Positions 1 to 10,424 of a DNA stretch of 34,135 bases are shown here, one piece after another. A program made the translations under genes and the position numbers. Source of the DNA: Candidatus Binatia bacterium. GTDB taxonomy: Bacteria > Eisenbacteria > RBG-16-71-46 > SZUA-252. The stretch spans positions 1 to 34,135 of the forward strand of contig DASQJL010000022.1 of assembly GCA_035631035.1 (NCBI GenBank), read 5' to 3'. The notes under the pieces are model-generated. The model had not been told where the DNA came from, made no database searches, and was given only the letters and a program-made list of their open reading frames with translations. The first letter of the stretch is position 1. Each line of letters opens with the position of its first letter.

Positions 1-1800
1 CGGGCAGCCGTCCTGGATCACGAAGTTCGGCACCACGCGATGGAATTCGAGCCCGTTGAAATATCCCGAGCGGGCGAGCCGGGCGAAGTTCTCGACCGTG
101 CGCGGCGCCTCGTGGGGGCGGAGCGCGATCAGGACCGTGCCCCGCTCGGTGACGACGGTGGCGCGCGTGGCGGGCTTCGCGGGAAGCGGATCCACGCGGA
201 GCGGCGGCGCGGGCTCGGCCGGGATGGAATCGTCGGGCAATCCCAGCGCGCGCGTCGCGGTCTCGCGGATGCGCCGCTCGGCGTCGCTCCGCGCGGGGCG
301 AAGCGCCGTGAGCGCGTCGGGAGTCTTGAGAGCCGCGAGCGCCGTGGCCGCCGAGGCCGCGACGTCCGCGTCGTCGGGCTTGGACCGCGCCGCGAGAAGC
401 CGGGCCAGCGCGGGCACCGAAGCCGAATCGCCGAGCGCCCCGAGCCCCTCGGCAGCCGAAGCCTCCACCGTGAAGTCCTTCGATCCCAGCGCCGCGCGGA
501 GCGCCGGGATCGCAGCGCGCCGGTCGGCGGCCCGACGCGAGAGCGCAGAGGCCGCGCCCGCCGCTTCGGCGGGATCGGAGTCGGCGCGCACGCGCGCGAG
601 CAGGATCTCGAGCGAGGCGGGGCCGGTGAGGTCGCCGAGCGCGTCGATCAGCCCCGAGCGCAGGAAGGGCGGCAGCAGGTCGAGCGCGGGCGCCACGGCC
701 GGAACGGCCTCCTCGCCCCGGATCTGGAGCAGCGCGATCGCGGCTCCCTGGACCACGCCGGTGGCGCTGTCGGCGAGCGCGGCCTGGAGCGACGCCGCGG
801 CCGCGGTGTCGCGCAAGGCACCCAGCGAGAGCGCCGATTCCCACCGCACGTGAGGATTCGAGTCCTGAAGGGCCGCGCGGAGCCCGGGAGCGCCGGCCTG
901 CGCCTTCAGCGCGCCCAGGGCGTGCGCGGCGTTCACGCGGACGCGCCAGGCCGGGTCGGCGAGGAGCGCGATGAGGCGGGTTGCCGCCGCCGAGTCGGCG
1001 ACGTCCCCGGCCGCGCGCGCGGCCATGGAGCGCACCAGGGGGTTGGGATCGCCGAGGAGCGGCTCCAGCGCGGGACCGGCTCGCCGGTCTCCGATCCGGC
1101 CCAGCGCATAGGCCGCGCGCCAGCGCGTCTCGGGGTCTTCCCCCTTGGAGGCGAGCGCGAGCGGAGCGACCAGGGAGGAGTCGCGTGCGCGCCCCGCGGC
1201 GAGCGCGGCGGCTTGCCGCTCGGTCGCCCGCTGAGCGTGGAGCGCGGCCGCCAGGGCGGGGGCGGCGCCGCGGGCGCCGAGGTATCCGAGCGCGGTGATC
1301 ATCGTCACGCGCGCGGCGGGATCGGTCTCCGTCTCGAGACGCGACGCGACCGCGGGTGCGGCGGCGGAGTCTCCGACCAGCGCGAGGGCGAACGCCGCCT
1401 CGCGGCGCACCGCCGCCGAGCGGTCGTGGAGCGCCGCCGCCAGCGCGGACGCCGAGCCGCGGTTCTGGATGCGCCCGAGAGCGCGCGCGGCGGAGGCCCG
1501 CAGGGCGGGTGCGGGCCCGGCGAGGAGCGCGCGCGAGAGCCCGGTCGTGTCGCGATGCGCCTCGCGCTGGGAGATGATCGCCGCGGTCAACGTGCGACCC
1601 GAGATGCGGGTGGAGGCGGGACGCGTCGCGGCGGGGCCCGTCGTGGCGGGCCGAGCCACGGCGGGGCCGGCGGGGCGAGGCGCGGCAGCGCTGGCAGCGT
1701 GCGCGACACGCGGCGCCCCCGCGACGAGAGACGCCAGGGCGAGCGCGGCCACCAACCCGCGCACGCGCACGCCTCGTCCCGTCCGCACCGATCCGCTCAT
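1..1800 (-). CDS. HEAT-repeat protein with C-terminal cyclophilin (peptidyl-prolyl isomerase) domain, partial
   Basis: The reverse strand is open from an ATG at 1800 to the window edge (600 codons, C-terminus missing). A basic start and hydrophobic stretch near residues 14-33 look like a signal peptide, so an envelope location is likely. Residues of about 60-520 are alanine-rich helical repeats of HEAT/PBS-lyase type, with recurring patterns such as RWRAAYALGRIGD and VRVNAAHALGAL. Near residue 540 a cyclophilin domain begins: it has APRTVENFARLA and then GYFNGLEFHRVVPNFVIQDG, which carries the His-Arg, Phe and Gln of the cyclophilin active site. The repeats probably bind a partner and the cyclophilin part isomerises prolines. 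The start lies 8 bases after the stop of the glycosyltransferase gene upstream, so it is the last visible member of the sigma-factor operon. The domain calls are firm; the client is unknown. Confidence 0.87.
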   Translation of the reverse strand, partial: MSGSVRTGRGVRVRGLVAALALASLVAGAPRVAHAASAAAPRPAGPAVARPATTGPAATRPASTRISGRTLTAAIISQREAHRDTTGLSRALLAGPAPALRASAARALGRIQNRGSASALAAALHDRSAAVRREAAFALALVGDSAAAPAVASRLETETDPAARVTMITALGYLGARGAAPALAAALHAQRATERQAAALAAGRARDSSLVAPLALASKGEDPETRWRAAYALGRIGDRRAGPALEPLLGDPNPLVRSMAARAAGDVADSAAATRLIALLADPAWRVRVNAAHALGALKAQAGAPGLRAALQDSNPHVRWESALSLGALRDTAAAASLQAALADSATGVVQGAAIALLQIRGEEAVPAVAPALDLLPPFLRSGLIDALGDLTGPASLEILLARVRADSDPAEAAGAASALSRRAADRRAAIPALRAALGSKDFTVEASAAEGLGALGDSASVPALARLLAARSKPDDADVAASAATALAALKTPDALTALRPARSDAERRIRETATRALGLPDDSIPAEPAPPLRVDPLPAKPATRATVVTERGTVLIALRPHEAPRTVENFARLARSGYFNGLEFHRVVPNFVIQDGCP

Positions 1801-1808
1801 CCCGCAGC

Positions 1809-2774
1809 TCAAACCCGCACCCCCTCCCCCAGCGTCGCCGCCACCGCCTCCAGCACCATCGCCGCCGTCACCGACTCGAGCTTCGCGTCCGGGGCGCGAA
1901 CCGTTCGGACCTGCCCGCCCACCGGTTTCCATTCGTCGGGATCGGTCCAGCCGTAGATCCCCACGGTGGGACATCCCACGGCGCCGGCGAGGTGCAGGGG
2001 CCCCGTGTCGTTTCCCACGTAGAGCGCCGCGCGGGCGAAGCGCGCGGCCAGCGTCGGCACGGCCTCGCCGCGCACGACGGGCAGCTCGCGGCCGGCGCAC
2101 GCGCTCAAGGCCGCTGCCGTTCCCGAATCTTGAGGCCCCTCGAGCACGTGCACGTCCAGCCCGCGCCCCGCGAGCGCGGCCGCGACCTCGGCGAAGCGCT
2201 CCACGGGCCATCGGTTCTTGATCTTGCCGGCGCCGGGGTGAAGATACGCCACGCTGGCGGGAGCGCGCGACAAGAGGCGGGGGTCGGCCACGTAGTGGGG
2301 CGGAGCGGGCGCCGCGATGGCGCCGGCCGCGCGGGCCAGGGTCATCGAGACCTCCGACTGGTGGAGCTTCCCCTCCGGGTACGGAACCGCGCGCGTCAGG
2401 GCGGCCCAGTCGTGGCGGCCGTAGCGCGCCGGGGCGAACCCGATCCGCTGGCGCGCCCGCGCGCGCCGCGCGAGCAGCGCGCCGCTCACCGAATAGGAGA
2501 CGGTGGTGAAGTAGACCGAGAGATCGGGACGCGGCGCCACATGGAGCGCCTCGCGAACCGCGGCCCACGCGCCGCGGCCGCGCAGCACGCGGATCTCATC
2601 CGCCCAGGCCTGACCCAGGACCGCGGGCGCATTCTGCGGCCCGACGATCAGCGTCAGCTTCGCGGCGGGATAGCGGTCGCGGATCGCCCGGATGGCGGGA
2701 ACGTTGAGGAGGAGATCGCCGAGCTGGTTCTGAGGGCGGTAGAGATGGATTCGACGCGGGGCGTCGGAATTCAT
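1809..2774 (-). CDS. Glycosyltransferase family 9 (heptosyltransferase-like)
   Basis: A 321-residue protein of the LPS heptosyltransferase (GT9, GT-B fold) type. The start at 2774 gives the usual family opening: a short beta strand (RRIHLYRPQNQLGD) followed by LLLNVPAIRAI. An upstream extension in the same frame overlaps the anti-sigma gene and has no family similarity. The C-terminal half has the donor-binding region: LHPGAGKIKNRWP, and near residue 255 GNDTGPLHLAGAVGCPTVGIYG. Such enzymes transfer ADP-heptose or a related sugar to lipid A core or another surface glycan at the inner face of the membrane. The true sugar cannot be read from sequence. It sits between the anti-sigma gene (stop 20 bases upstream) and the HEAT/cyclophilin gene (8 bases downstream), so it is probably transcribed from the ECF sigma promoter. 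There is no clear Shine-Dalgarno; a strong hairpin lies just before the start. Confidence 0.9.
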   Translation of the reverse strand: MNSDAPRRIHLYRPQNQLGDLLLNVPAIRAIRDRYPAAKLTLIVGPQNAPAVLGQAWADEIRVLRGRGAWAAVREALHVAPRPDLSVYFTTVSYSVSGALLARRARARQRIGFAPARYGRHDWAALTRAVPYPEGKLHQSEVSMTLARAAGAIAAPAPPHYVADPRLLSRAPASVAYLHPGAGKIKNRWPVERFAEVAAALAGRGLDVHVLEGPQDSGTAAALSACAGRELPVVRGEAVPTLAARFARAALYVGNDTGPLHLAGAVGCPTVGIYGWTDPDEWKPVGGQVRTVRAPDAKLESVTAAMVLEAVAATLGEGVRV

Positions 2775-2792
2775 GGGCCCGGCGGCGGGCCC
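2775..2792 (-). promoter_or_regulatory. Perfect hairpin directly before the GT9 start codon
   Basis: GGGCCCG and CGGGCCC form a 7-bp perfect stem around a 4-base loop. The hairpin fills the space between the anti-sigma stop (2794-2796) and the GT9 ATG (2774). No T-run follows, so it is not a typical terminator. It could hide the ribosome-binding region or protect the mRNA; that is inference. Confidence 0.45.
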
Positions 2793-2793
2793 G

Positions 2794-3129
2794 TCAGCTC
2801 TTCTCTTCGGGGGTGCCGGATGCGCGCTTCGTGCCGGGGGTTCCTGGCGTTCCCGGAGTGCCGGCGGGGCCTTGAGGGCCCTCATGAGCGCCCTGGGGCT
2901 TCATCCGCTCGAGCTCGAGGACCTTCACCAGCCGGTCGTGGCACTCGACGGGCACCTCGGGCCTGGCCTCGTGGCGGTAGAGCTTGATCGTCATGGTCAT
3001 GCTGTCGAACTGGGCGCGGCAGTCGCTGCACACGTGAATGTGCTTCCGCATTTCGTGAAGAACTTCCTGCTTCAGGTCCTCGTCGATGAACGATGAAATC
3101 GAATCCAGTACCTCGCGGCACGTCATCAT
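2794..3129 (-). CDS. Zinc-finger (zf-HC2) anti-sigma factor with collagen-like tail
   Basis: A 111-residue soluble protein. Residues 4-37 hold the ZAS-type zinc site: Cys4, then His30-x3-Cys34-x2-Cys37 (HIHVCSDC), which is the standard anti-sigma motif. There is no membrane segment, so it would bind its sigma factor in the cytoplasm; zinc/thiol sites of this kind often sense redox stress in other bacteria. The ATG at 3129 overlaps the TGA of the sigma gene by four bases (ATGA), the classic coupled layout; a second in-frame ATG follows at once. The C-terminal tail (about residues 84-101) is an unusual run of Gly-X-Y triplets (GPQ GPA GTP GTP GTP GTK), like a short collagen repeat, followed by a charged end. 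Function is firm by family and context; the tail's role is unknown. Confidence 0.9.
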   Translation of the reverse strand: MMTCREVLDSISSFIDEDLKQEVLHEMRKHIHVCSDCRAQFDSMTMTIKLYRHEARPEVPVECHDRLVKVLELERMKPQGAHEGPQGPAGTPGTPGTPGTKRASGTPEEKS

Positions 3130-3743
3130 GATGCTTTGGCCCTCGTCCGATCGGCTTTGGTCTCGCTGAAGTATTGCGCGAGACGGTTGCGGACCTTGAG
3201 GCGTGCCCGGTGGAGACGCGATTTCACGGCCGCCACCGAGAGATCGAGAATCTCCGCCACGTCGGCATTCGACAGCTCTTCCACGTCCCTGAGGATGAAG
3301 ACTTGTCGAAATTCGGGTGGGAGTGCATTGATCGCCTCGTCCATGACTTTCTGCATTTCCTGATTCAACAGCTGTTCGACGGGGCCGGGGGCCCAGTCGG
3401 CGATGGAGATCGGCGCTTCCCGCTCATCCGAATCCTCGATCGAGACCTGGGGAAGCTGCTTCTTCCGAAGCCGCATCAGTGCCGAGTTCGCGGTGATGCG
3501 GTAGATCCACGTGGAGAACGTCGAGTTCCCCTTGAACGATTTGATGCCGCGATACGCCCGGAGGAACGTTTCCTGAAGGACGTCTTCCGCGTCCTCCGGA
3601 TTCCGCAGCATTTTCATCGCCAGGCTGTAGACCTTGGACTCGTACCGCGTGACCAGCTCGCCAAAGGCGCGCTCGTCATCCTGCTGCGATTTGCGGACGA
3701 GTTCCTCGTCGGTCGCTGTTGGATTCACGAACTCCTCAGTCAT
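3126..3743 (-). CDS. ECF RNA polymerase sigma factor (RpoE-like)
   Basis: A 205-residue sigma-70 family protein with only regions 2 and 4, as in ECF sigma factors. Region 2 (about 27-95) contains [20 protein letters not shown] and the [10 protein letters not shown] strand of the -10 recognition helix. Region 4 (about 135-190) contains [18 protein letters not shown] and the helix-turn-helix [20 protein letters not shown]. The frame stays open to an ATG at 3782, but I chose ATG 3743: a sigma-70-type promoter (3785-3813) would start transcription near 3778, downstream of 3782, and 205 residues is normal for the family. It is translationally coupled to the zinc-finger anti-sigma gene. It probably directs transcription in response to envelope or oxidative stress once the anti-sigma lets go; the target promoters are not evident here. 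Confidence 0.93.
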   Translation of the reverse strand: MTEEFVNPTATDEELVRKSQQDDERAFGELVTRYESKVYSLAMKMLRNPEDAEDVLQETFLRAYRGIKSFKGNSTFSTWIYRITANSALMRLRKKQLPQVSIEDSDEREAPISIADWAPGPVEQLLNQEMQKVMDEAINALPPEFRQVFILRDVEELSNADVAEILDLSVAAVKSRLHRARLKVRNRLAQYFSETKADRTRAKAS

Positions 3744-3784
3744 GGATGCCAGTACCGGACAACAGGTTCTGAAAACCTCCATCG

Positions 3785-3813
3785 AGGCTACGGAGCAAAC
3801 CGGAGGGTGTCAA
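3785..3813 (-). promoter_or_regulatory. Sigma-70-like promoter of the ECF sigma operon
   Basis: On the reverse strand: TTGACA (3813-3808), 17-base spacer, TAGCCT (3790-3785). The -35 box is perfect and the spacing ideal; the -10 matches consensus at T1, A2 and T6. Predicted transcription start near 3778, about 35 bases before the ATG at 3743. Confidence 0.6.
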
Positions 3814-3887
3814 GGAGGGCCGTTACAGGCGCAGGGGCACAGCGACTTAGGATGCAGGGTCTCCGACGGGGGTTCGCCGCGGCACGG

Positions 3888-3899
3888 CGTTTCGAAACG
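3888..3899. repeat. 12-bp perfect palindrome between the sigma-54 activator and ECF sigma genes
   Basis: CGTTTCGAAACG is its own reverse complement. It lies about 20 bases after the stop of the activator gene and about 75 bases upstream of the -35 of the ECF sigma promoter. It could be an operator or part of a terminator, but no poly-T follows. The rest of 3783-3917 holds only the promoter and G/C runs. Confidence 0.35.
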
Positions 3900-3917
3900 G
3901 GGGCCCGGGGGGGCCGT

Positions 3918-5360
3918 TCAGGCGAGCTGGCCGACCCGGGGGACGACCGCTTCCTCACGGTCGCGCCCGATGCCATGGCGGCGCATTTTGCAACGAAGAC
4001 TGCCCCGGCCGATGTGGAGCAGCCGGGCCGCCTCCACGACGTTGCCGCCGCTCTTTTCCAGGGCGCCCTCGATGGCCGCCTTCTCCAGGGCGAGGAGCGA
4101 GATCCCCTCGGCCGGAATCCGGATGCCGAGCGAGCCGAGATCGGCGTCGCCGATCGGGCGGGGCTGGAGATCGGGAAGCGCGAGCTCCGCGGGTCCCATC
4201 TCCTCGGCTCGGCTCAGGAGCACCGCGCGCTCGACGGCGTTCATCAGCTCGCGGACGTTGCCGGGCCACGGGTAGTGGAGCAGAGCCTTTTCGCCCGCGG
4301 CGTTCAGCCGCACCGTGCGCCCCAGCTTGCGGGAGACGCGCTCGGTGAAGAGGCGCCCGAGGACGACGATGTCGCCGTTCCGCTCGCGCAGCGGCGGCAC
4401 CTCGATCGGAACGACGTTGAGGCGGTAGTAGAGGTCCTCGCGGAAGCGTCCGGTGCGCACCTCGTCGGACAGCGCCCGGTTGGTCGCGGCCAGGATGCGC
4501 ACGTCCACCGGGATGTCGCGCGAGCCGCCGACGCGCCGCACGACTTTCATGTCGAGGAACTTGAGGAGCTTGGCCTGCAGCGTGAGCGGCAGCTCGCCGA
4601 CTTCGTCGAGGAAGACCGAGCCGTGCTCGGCCGCTTCGAAGAGGCCGATCCGCTGCTGGGTCGCGTCGGTGAACGCGCCCTTCTCGTGGCCGAACAGCTC
4701 GGACTCGAGCAATTCGCGCGGGATCGCGGCGCAGTTGATCTCCATGAAGGGGCCGTGCGCGCGGGGGCTCTCGCCGTGGATCGCCTGCGCGAAGAGCTCC
4801 TTGCCCACGCCGCTCTCGCCCAGGATCAACACCGACGTGGCGCTGCTCAGGGAGACGCTCTGCGCCAGCTCGACGGCGCGGCGGATGGCGGGGCTCTCCC
4901 CCACGATCCGCTCGAAGCGGAACTCCTGCTCGACGCGCGCCGTCTCCCGCTGCTCGCGGGCGTGCTGCACCACGCTCCGGCCGGCCGCCTGGAGCAGCCC
5001 GTCCAGCGCCTCGGTGCGGAGCGGCTTCAGGAAGATGTTCCGGATGCCGCTCGCGTTCATGTCGGCGGCATCCGCGGCGTCCTCGCGGTCCAGCCAGAGC
5101 ACCAGCTGCATGCGGGGCCAGCGCTCCTTCAGCCGGCGGATGGCGTCGCGCCGGTCCACCGGGTAGCTCTGCTCGCTTTCCGCCTGGGCGCGCGACCCGA
5201 AATCGAGCACGCCGAGGGAGCACGCCTCTTCCACGCGCGTGGCCAGGAACTGGTCCACCGTGTCGGCGAGGACGACCGCGGCATGGCGCCGCTCCAGGTA
5301 GGCGAGCAGCGACTCCCGCTCGGCGCCCGGCGGCATGATGACGGCGACGTTCAAATTCAA
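3918..5360 (-). CDS. Sigma-54-dependent activator with degenerate receiver domain
   Basis: A 480-residue NtrC-type bacterial enhancer-binding protein. Residues 1-125 have a receiver-like fold: Asp53 in VLDF and Lys112 in FLKPL are in place, but the acidic pair that binds magnesium after strand 1 is absent (VAVIMPPG), so normal phosphorylation is doubtful. The AAA+ core has Walker A GESGVGK (181-187), Walker B SVFLDE and the sigma-54 contact loop GAFTDA (228-233) where most relatives have GAFTGA. The C-terminus has a Fis-type helix-turn-helix ([11 protein letters not shown] then a recognition helix). The start is a TTG at 5360 that overlaps the kinase stop codon as TTGA, with GGGGGA just upstream. 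An ATG at 5336 is possible but would remove the first beta strand. Coupling to the hybrid kinase suggests one pathway. No sigma-54 promoter was found close by that would name the target. Confidence 0.92.
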   Translation of the reverse strand: MNLNVAVIMPPGAERESLLAYLERRHAAVVLADTVDQFLATRVEEACSLGVLDFGSRAQAESEQSYPVDRRDAIRRLKERWPRMQLVLWLDREDAADAADMNASGIRNIFLKPLRTEALDGLLQAAGRSVVQHAREQRETARVEQEFRFERIVGESPAIRRAVELAQSVSLSSATSVLILGESGVGKELFAQAIHGESPRAHGPFMEINCAAIPRELLESELFGHEKGAFTDATQQRIGLFEAAEHGSVFLDEVGELPLTLQAKLLKFLDMKVVRRVGGSRDIPVDVRILAATNRALSDEVRTGRFREDLYYRLNVVPIEVPPLRERNGDIVVLGRLFTERVSRKLGRTVRLNAAGEKALLHYPWPGNVRELMNAVERAVLLSRAEEMGPAELALPDLQPRPIGDADLGSLGIRIPAEGISLLALEKAAIEGALEKSGGNVVEAARLLHIGRGSLRCKMRRHGIGRDREEAVVPRVGQLA

Positions 5361-7666
5361 GAGGTTGCGTCCCCCCTCGGGTCGCGGCGGAAGAAGGCGC
5401 CCGTTGACGGATCATTTATCGGCAGCGGGGCCGGAATGCTTAGCGCGATTCGCGGGGTGCCCGACCCCTCCAGGACCTGGCGAACCTTGGAGAGCAGGGC
5501 GGCGGGGAGGAACGGCTTCTGGATGAAGGGAGAATCGCCGGTCTGGATCCCGCGGCTCACGATGGCGTCGTCGGTGTACCCCGACATGTAGAGATGGTGC
5601 AGCCCCGGACGCACCTCCAAAATCGCCTCGACCACCTCGCGTCCGTTCGGCCCGGGCATGACCAGATCCGAGAGCACGAGGTCGATCGGCTGGGCGGCGT
5701 CGGCGGCAAGTCGAAGCGCGTCCTCCCCGGACATGGCCGTGACGACGCGGTAGCCCCCGCCTCCGAGCACCGCCGCGACCAGATTCCGCACCGTTTCCTC
5801 GTCTTCCACGAGCAGCACGGTCCCGTGGCCCCTGGCCTCGTTCGCGACGGGCTCCGGATTGCGGGCATGCACCTCGCGCGGATGGTGCGGGAGCAGAATG
5901 CGGAACGTCGTCCCCTGCCCGGGCGCCGACTGGACCTCGATGCTCCCGCCCCCCTGCTGCACGATGCCGTAGACCGTGGCGAGCCCGAGTCCCGTCCCCT
6001 CGCCGACGGGCTTCGTGGTGAAGAAGGGCTCGAAGATGTGCGCACGAACCTCCTTCGTCATCCCGACGCCGTTGTCGCGAACGGTGAGTGCGACGCGGCC
6101 CGGTGGGGGCTCGCCGCGCGCCGGCGGGGGTTCGACGAGACACTCCACCTCGAGCCAGAGATCGCCCCCCGTGGGCATCGCGTCGCGGGCGTTGACGGCA
6201 AGGTTCAGGATCACCTGCTCGATCTGACCGCGGTCGGCCCGGACCGTCGCTTCCGGCGCGCTGCGGGTGTGCAGGCGGACGTCCTCGCCGATCATGCGGC
6301 GAAGCATCCCGGTCATGTCGCCGACCACGTCGCCCAGGTCGACGCTCTCCGACACCACCACCGACTTCCGGCTGAAGAGGAGGAGCTGGCGCGTGAGCGA
6401 CGCGGCTCGCTCGCCCGCTTTCCGGACCTCATCCAGGGAGCGTCGCGCGGGGCTTCCCTCCGGGATGTCGCGCTCGGCCAGGCTGGAGAAGCCCAGGATC
6501 GCGGTCAGGAGGTTGTTGAAGTCGTGCGCCACCCCTCCAGCCAGCCGCCCGACCGATTCCATTTTCTGTGCCTGCCGGAGCTGGGCCTCGAGGCGCTTCC
6601 GCTCGGTGGCGTCCTGGCCGATCCCGATCCCGCGTCCGTCGGACAGGCGCACGTTCGCCCACGAGGTCTCGATGTCCCTCCCGTCCTTCGTCCGGGTCAC
6701 GAAGTCGCTCCAGTTTCGGTCGGCGCGCTCGATGAAGGCGCGCACCTCCGCCGCGACACTCGGATCGGGATAGAGGGCGGAGACCAGATCGTTTCCCGCC
6801 CCGTCCTCCTCCGTGTATCCCAGGGTGCGCTCGAACTCGCGGTTGACCGCGGTGATCGATCCGTCCTCGCCGAACAGGACCACCATCGCGGGGATGTGAT
6901 CGAATACCGTCTGGAACAGCTCCTTCTGCCGCGTCAGCTCTTCCCGGGCCTGCATCTGCTCGGTCACGTCGATGCACGTGCCGAGGTAGCCGTGGAAGAC
7001 GCCGTCCGGGTCGGTGTACGGCTCTCCGCGCGCGAGCAGCACCCGCCAGCGGCCACGGCTGTCCTTGGCGCGGAACTCGGACGCGAGCGGTCCCCGCGAC
7101 GAGAATGCGCGCTGGCAGTCGTCCAGATAGCGATCCCGGTCCTCCGGATGGACCGATTCGAACCAGCCCAGCCCGAGCTCGTCCCCCACGGTCGTGCCGC
7201 GGAAGTCGAGCCACTTGCGGTTCACCCACGTGCTCCGGCCGTCCGGGTGCGCGCTCCAGAGGATCGCCGGAACGTGGTCGGCGATCCGCTGGAAGTGCTC
7301 CTCGCTCCGGCGCAGCATCTCGTTGGTGTGCACCAGCGCCGTGATGTCCGTCGCGATGACGAGCTCGGCGGCGCGCCCCTGGTAGGTCACGGGCACCGCC
7401 GAGATCTGGACGCTGAAGACGGTGCCGTCCTTGCGCCGGTGCGTCCATTCGGTGCGCTTCGGGTTTTCGCGGCCGTGCAGGTGGGCCCGCAGGGCGGAGA
7501 TTTCCCCCGGCGGGCGGATCTGCTCGATGGTCATGGCCAGAAATTCTTCGCGGGAATAGCCGTAGGCGCGCACGGCAGCCCCGCTCACCGCGAGGAACCG
7601 AAGGGTCTCCACGTCGAAGACCCAGGCGGGTTGTGGGAGCAGCTCGAACAGGTCGTGGCGATCCAT
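5357..7666 (-). CDS. Hybrid sensor histidine kinase, three PAS domains plus receiver
   Basis: A 769-residue protein with no membrane segment, so a cytoplasmic sensor. Three PAS domains lie at about 5-115, 125-240 and 250-360; the first two end in the usual DIT and DVTEQ linkers. The dimerisation/phosphoacceptor domain follows, with His381 in [14 protein letters not shown] (the subfamily often called NtrB/PAS hybrid), then the ATPase domain: N box near 489-493, G1 DNGVGM (531-536), F box FEPFFTTK and G2 GTGLGL (557-562). The C-terminal receiver has EDE at 621-623, phospho-acceptor Asp667 (LSDLVMPG) and Lys718. It therefore likely autophosphorylates at His381 and passes phosphate to Asp667. The ATG at 7666 has AGGAG only one base upstream, so initiation may be unusual. 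The last codons overlap the start of the sigma-54 activator. The signal sensed cannot be told. Confidence 0.94.
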   Translation of the reverse strand: MDRHDLFELLPQPAWVFDVETLRFLAVSGAAVRAYGYSREEFLAMTIEQIRPPGEISALRAHLHGRENPKRTEWTHRRKDGTVFSVQISAVPVTYQGRAAELVIATDITALVHTNEMLRRSEEHFQRIADHVPAILWSAHPDGRSTWVNRKWLDFRGTTVGDELGLGWFESVHPEDRDRYLDDCQRAFSSRGPLASEFRAKDSRGRWRVLLARGEPYTDPDGVFHGYLGTCIDVTEQMQAREELTRQKELFQTVFDHIPAMVVLFGEDGSITAVNREFERTLGYTEEDGAGNDLVSALYPDPSVAAEVRAFIERADRNWSDFVTRTKDGRDIETSWANVRLSDGRGIGIGQDATERKRLEAQLRQAQKMESVGRLAGGVAHDFNNLLTAILGFSSLAERDIPEGSPARRSLDEVRKAGERAASLTRQLLLFSRKSVVVSESVDLGDVVGDMTGMLRRMIGEDVRLHTRSAPEATVRADRGQIEQVILNLAVNARDAMPTGGDLWLEVECLVEPPPARGEPPPGRVALTVRDNGVGMTKEVRAHIFEPFFTTKPVGEGTGLGLATVYGIVQQGGGSIEVQSAPGQGTTFRILLPHHPREVHARNPEPVANEARGHGTVLLVEDEETVRNLVAAVLGGGGYRVVTAMSGEDALRLAADAAQPIDLVLSDLVMPGPNGREVVEAILEVRPGLHHLYMSGYTDDAIVSRGIQTGDSPFIQKPFLPAALLSKVRQVLEGSGTPRIALSIPAPLPINDPSTGAFFRRDPRGDATS

Positions 7667-7716
7667 GCTCCTCTATATCGGCGCATGGACGCCCGCTCTT
7701 GAAGCGAACCGGATTC

Positions 7717-7788
7717 GCGCCGCGGGGCCGGGTTAGCGCCGCGGGGCCGGGTTAGTGCCGCGGGGCCGGGTTAGTGCCGCGGGGCCGG
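7717..7788. repeat. 19-bp tandem repeat, about 3.8 copies, spanning the msrA stop codon
   Basis: Two copies of GCGCCGCGGGGCCGGGTTA (7717-7735 and 7736-7754), one copy with a single change (GTGCC..., 7755-7773), and a partial copy of 15 bases (7774-7788). The partial copy encodes the end of MsrA (PAPRH) and the stop TAA is at 7773-7771. The tract therefore looks like repeated duplication of the last msrA codons. Because 19 is not a multiple of three, the TAA in successive copies closes a different reading frame each time. The rest of the space up to the kinase gene (7667-7716) holds nothing recognisable. Confidence 0.9.
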
Positions 7789-8274
7789 CATGTGGCAGGT
7801 CGGCGCGATCCCCTTCTTCTCGAAGTAGCGCTGGTGGTACTCCTCGGCGCGCCAGAAGGGGGCGGCGGGAACGACCTGCGTGACGATCGGCCGGCGGAAG
7901 CGCTTCGCGCCCTCCAGCTCGGCCACCTTGGCCCGGGCTTCCCGCTCCTGCTCCGGCGAATGGACGAAGATCGCCGAACGGTACTGCTCGCCCACGTCGG
8001 GCCCCTGCCGGTTCGGCGTGGTCGGGTCGTGGTTCTCGAAGAAGACGCCGAGCAGGGTGTCGTAGCTCACGCGCGCCGGGTCGTACACCACCTCCACCGC
8101 CTCGGCATGGCCGGTGCGGCCGGTGCAAACGTCCTCGTACGTGGGGTGCTCGGTGCGCCCACCGGTATAGCCCACGGCGACGTCCAGCACGCCCGGCACG
8201 GCGCGGAACATCGACTCCACGCCCCAGAAGCAGCCGGCGGCGAACGTGGCCTTCTCCTTCACCGTCGCGTTCAT
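7771..8274 (-). CDS. msrA: Peptide methionine-S-sulfoxide reductase MsrA
   Basis: A 167-residue enzyme that reduces the S-epimer of methionine sulfoxide in proteins, using thioredoxin. The catalytic motif GCFWG is at 14-18 with nucleophile Cys15. The family signatures GYTGG, YDP and [14 protein letters not shown] are present, followed by [11 protein letters not shown]-terminal Cys160 (TCHMPAPRH end) may be the resolving cysteine. The ATG at 8274 is preceded by GAGGAG at good distance. It is downstream of dnaK on the same strand but separated by a strong hairpin, so it may have its own transcript; the shared theme is repair of stress-damaged proteins. The stop codon lies inside the 19-bp tandem repeat, so the extreme C-terminus is part of the repeated unit. 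Length is normal for MsrA without an MsrB fusion. Confidence 0.97.
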   Translation of the reverse strand: MNATVKEKATFAAGCFWGVESMFRAVPGVLDVAVGYTGGRTEHPTYEDVCTGRTGHAEAVEVVYDPARVSYDTLLGVFFENHDPTTPNRQGPDVGEQYRSAIFVHSPEQEREARAKVAELEGAKRFRRPIVTQVVPAAPFWRAEEYHQRYFEKKGIAPTCHMPAPRH

Positions 8275-8300
8275 GGAAACTCCTCGGGATGGGGAACGAA

Positions 8301-8329
8301 CGCCCCGGGAGGGACTTCCTCCCGGGGCG
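8301..8329 (-). terminator. Strong hairpin after dnaK
   Basis: A perfect 12-bp GC-rich stem (CGCCCCGGGAGG / CCTCCCGGGGCG) with a 5-base loop lies 40 bases past the dnaK stop and 27 bases before the msrA start. There is no good T-run, only GTTCGTT, so it may act as a weak or factor-assisted terminator or as an mRNA 3'-end protector. Confidence 0.65.
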
Positions 8330-8369
8330 CCATCAATACGTACGACAGGCTTCCCTTGCGACGCGGCCG

Positions 8370-10313
<1,944 letters not shown>

Positions 10314-10358
10314 GATCCCTCCGGTTTCGGGGCCGCTTCCTGACGGCTCCTGCGAATA

Positions 10359-10391
10359 CGGGCGGGCCCGGCTGTGGCCGGACCCCGCCCG
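10359..10391 (-). terminator. Hairpin between hsp20 and dnaK
   Basis: Arms CGGGCGGG (10359-10366) and CCCGCCCG (10384-10391) pair, and after a small internal mismatch CCGGC pairs with GCCGG around a 4-base loop. It lies 33 bases after the hsp20 stop and 45 before the dnaK start. Without a T-run it may be a partial terminator or a processing site that sets the hsp20:dnaK ratio. Confidence 0.5.
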
Positions 10392-10424
10392 CCGCAATGC
10401 TCAAGGGCTTGGATGCCGCTTCGC

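Noticed and set aside
40-1956. A 638-codon open frame on the plus strand
   Set aside because: It is the antisense shadow of the HEAT/cyclophilin gene; its product is Arg/Gly-rich with no family features, whereas the reverse strand has clear repeats and a cyclophilin motif.
3174-5591. An 805-codon plus-strand open frame opposite the ECF sigma and sigma-54 activator genes
   Set aside because: Antisense of two well-supported genes; no domain, high-GC third-position effect.
5594-7702. A 702-codon plus-strand open frame opposite the hybrid kinase
   Set aside because: Antisense shadow; the kinase on the other strand has every expected motif.
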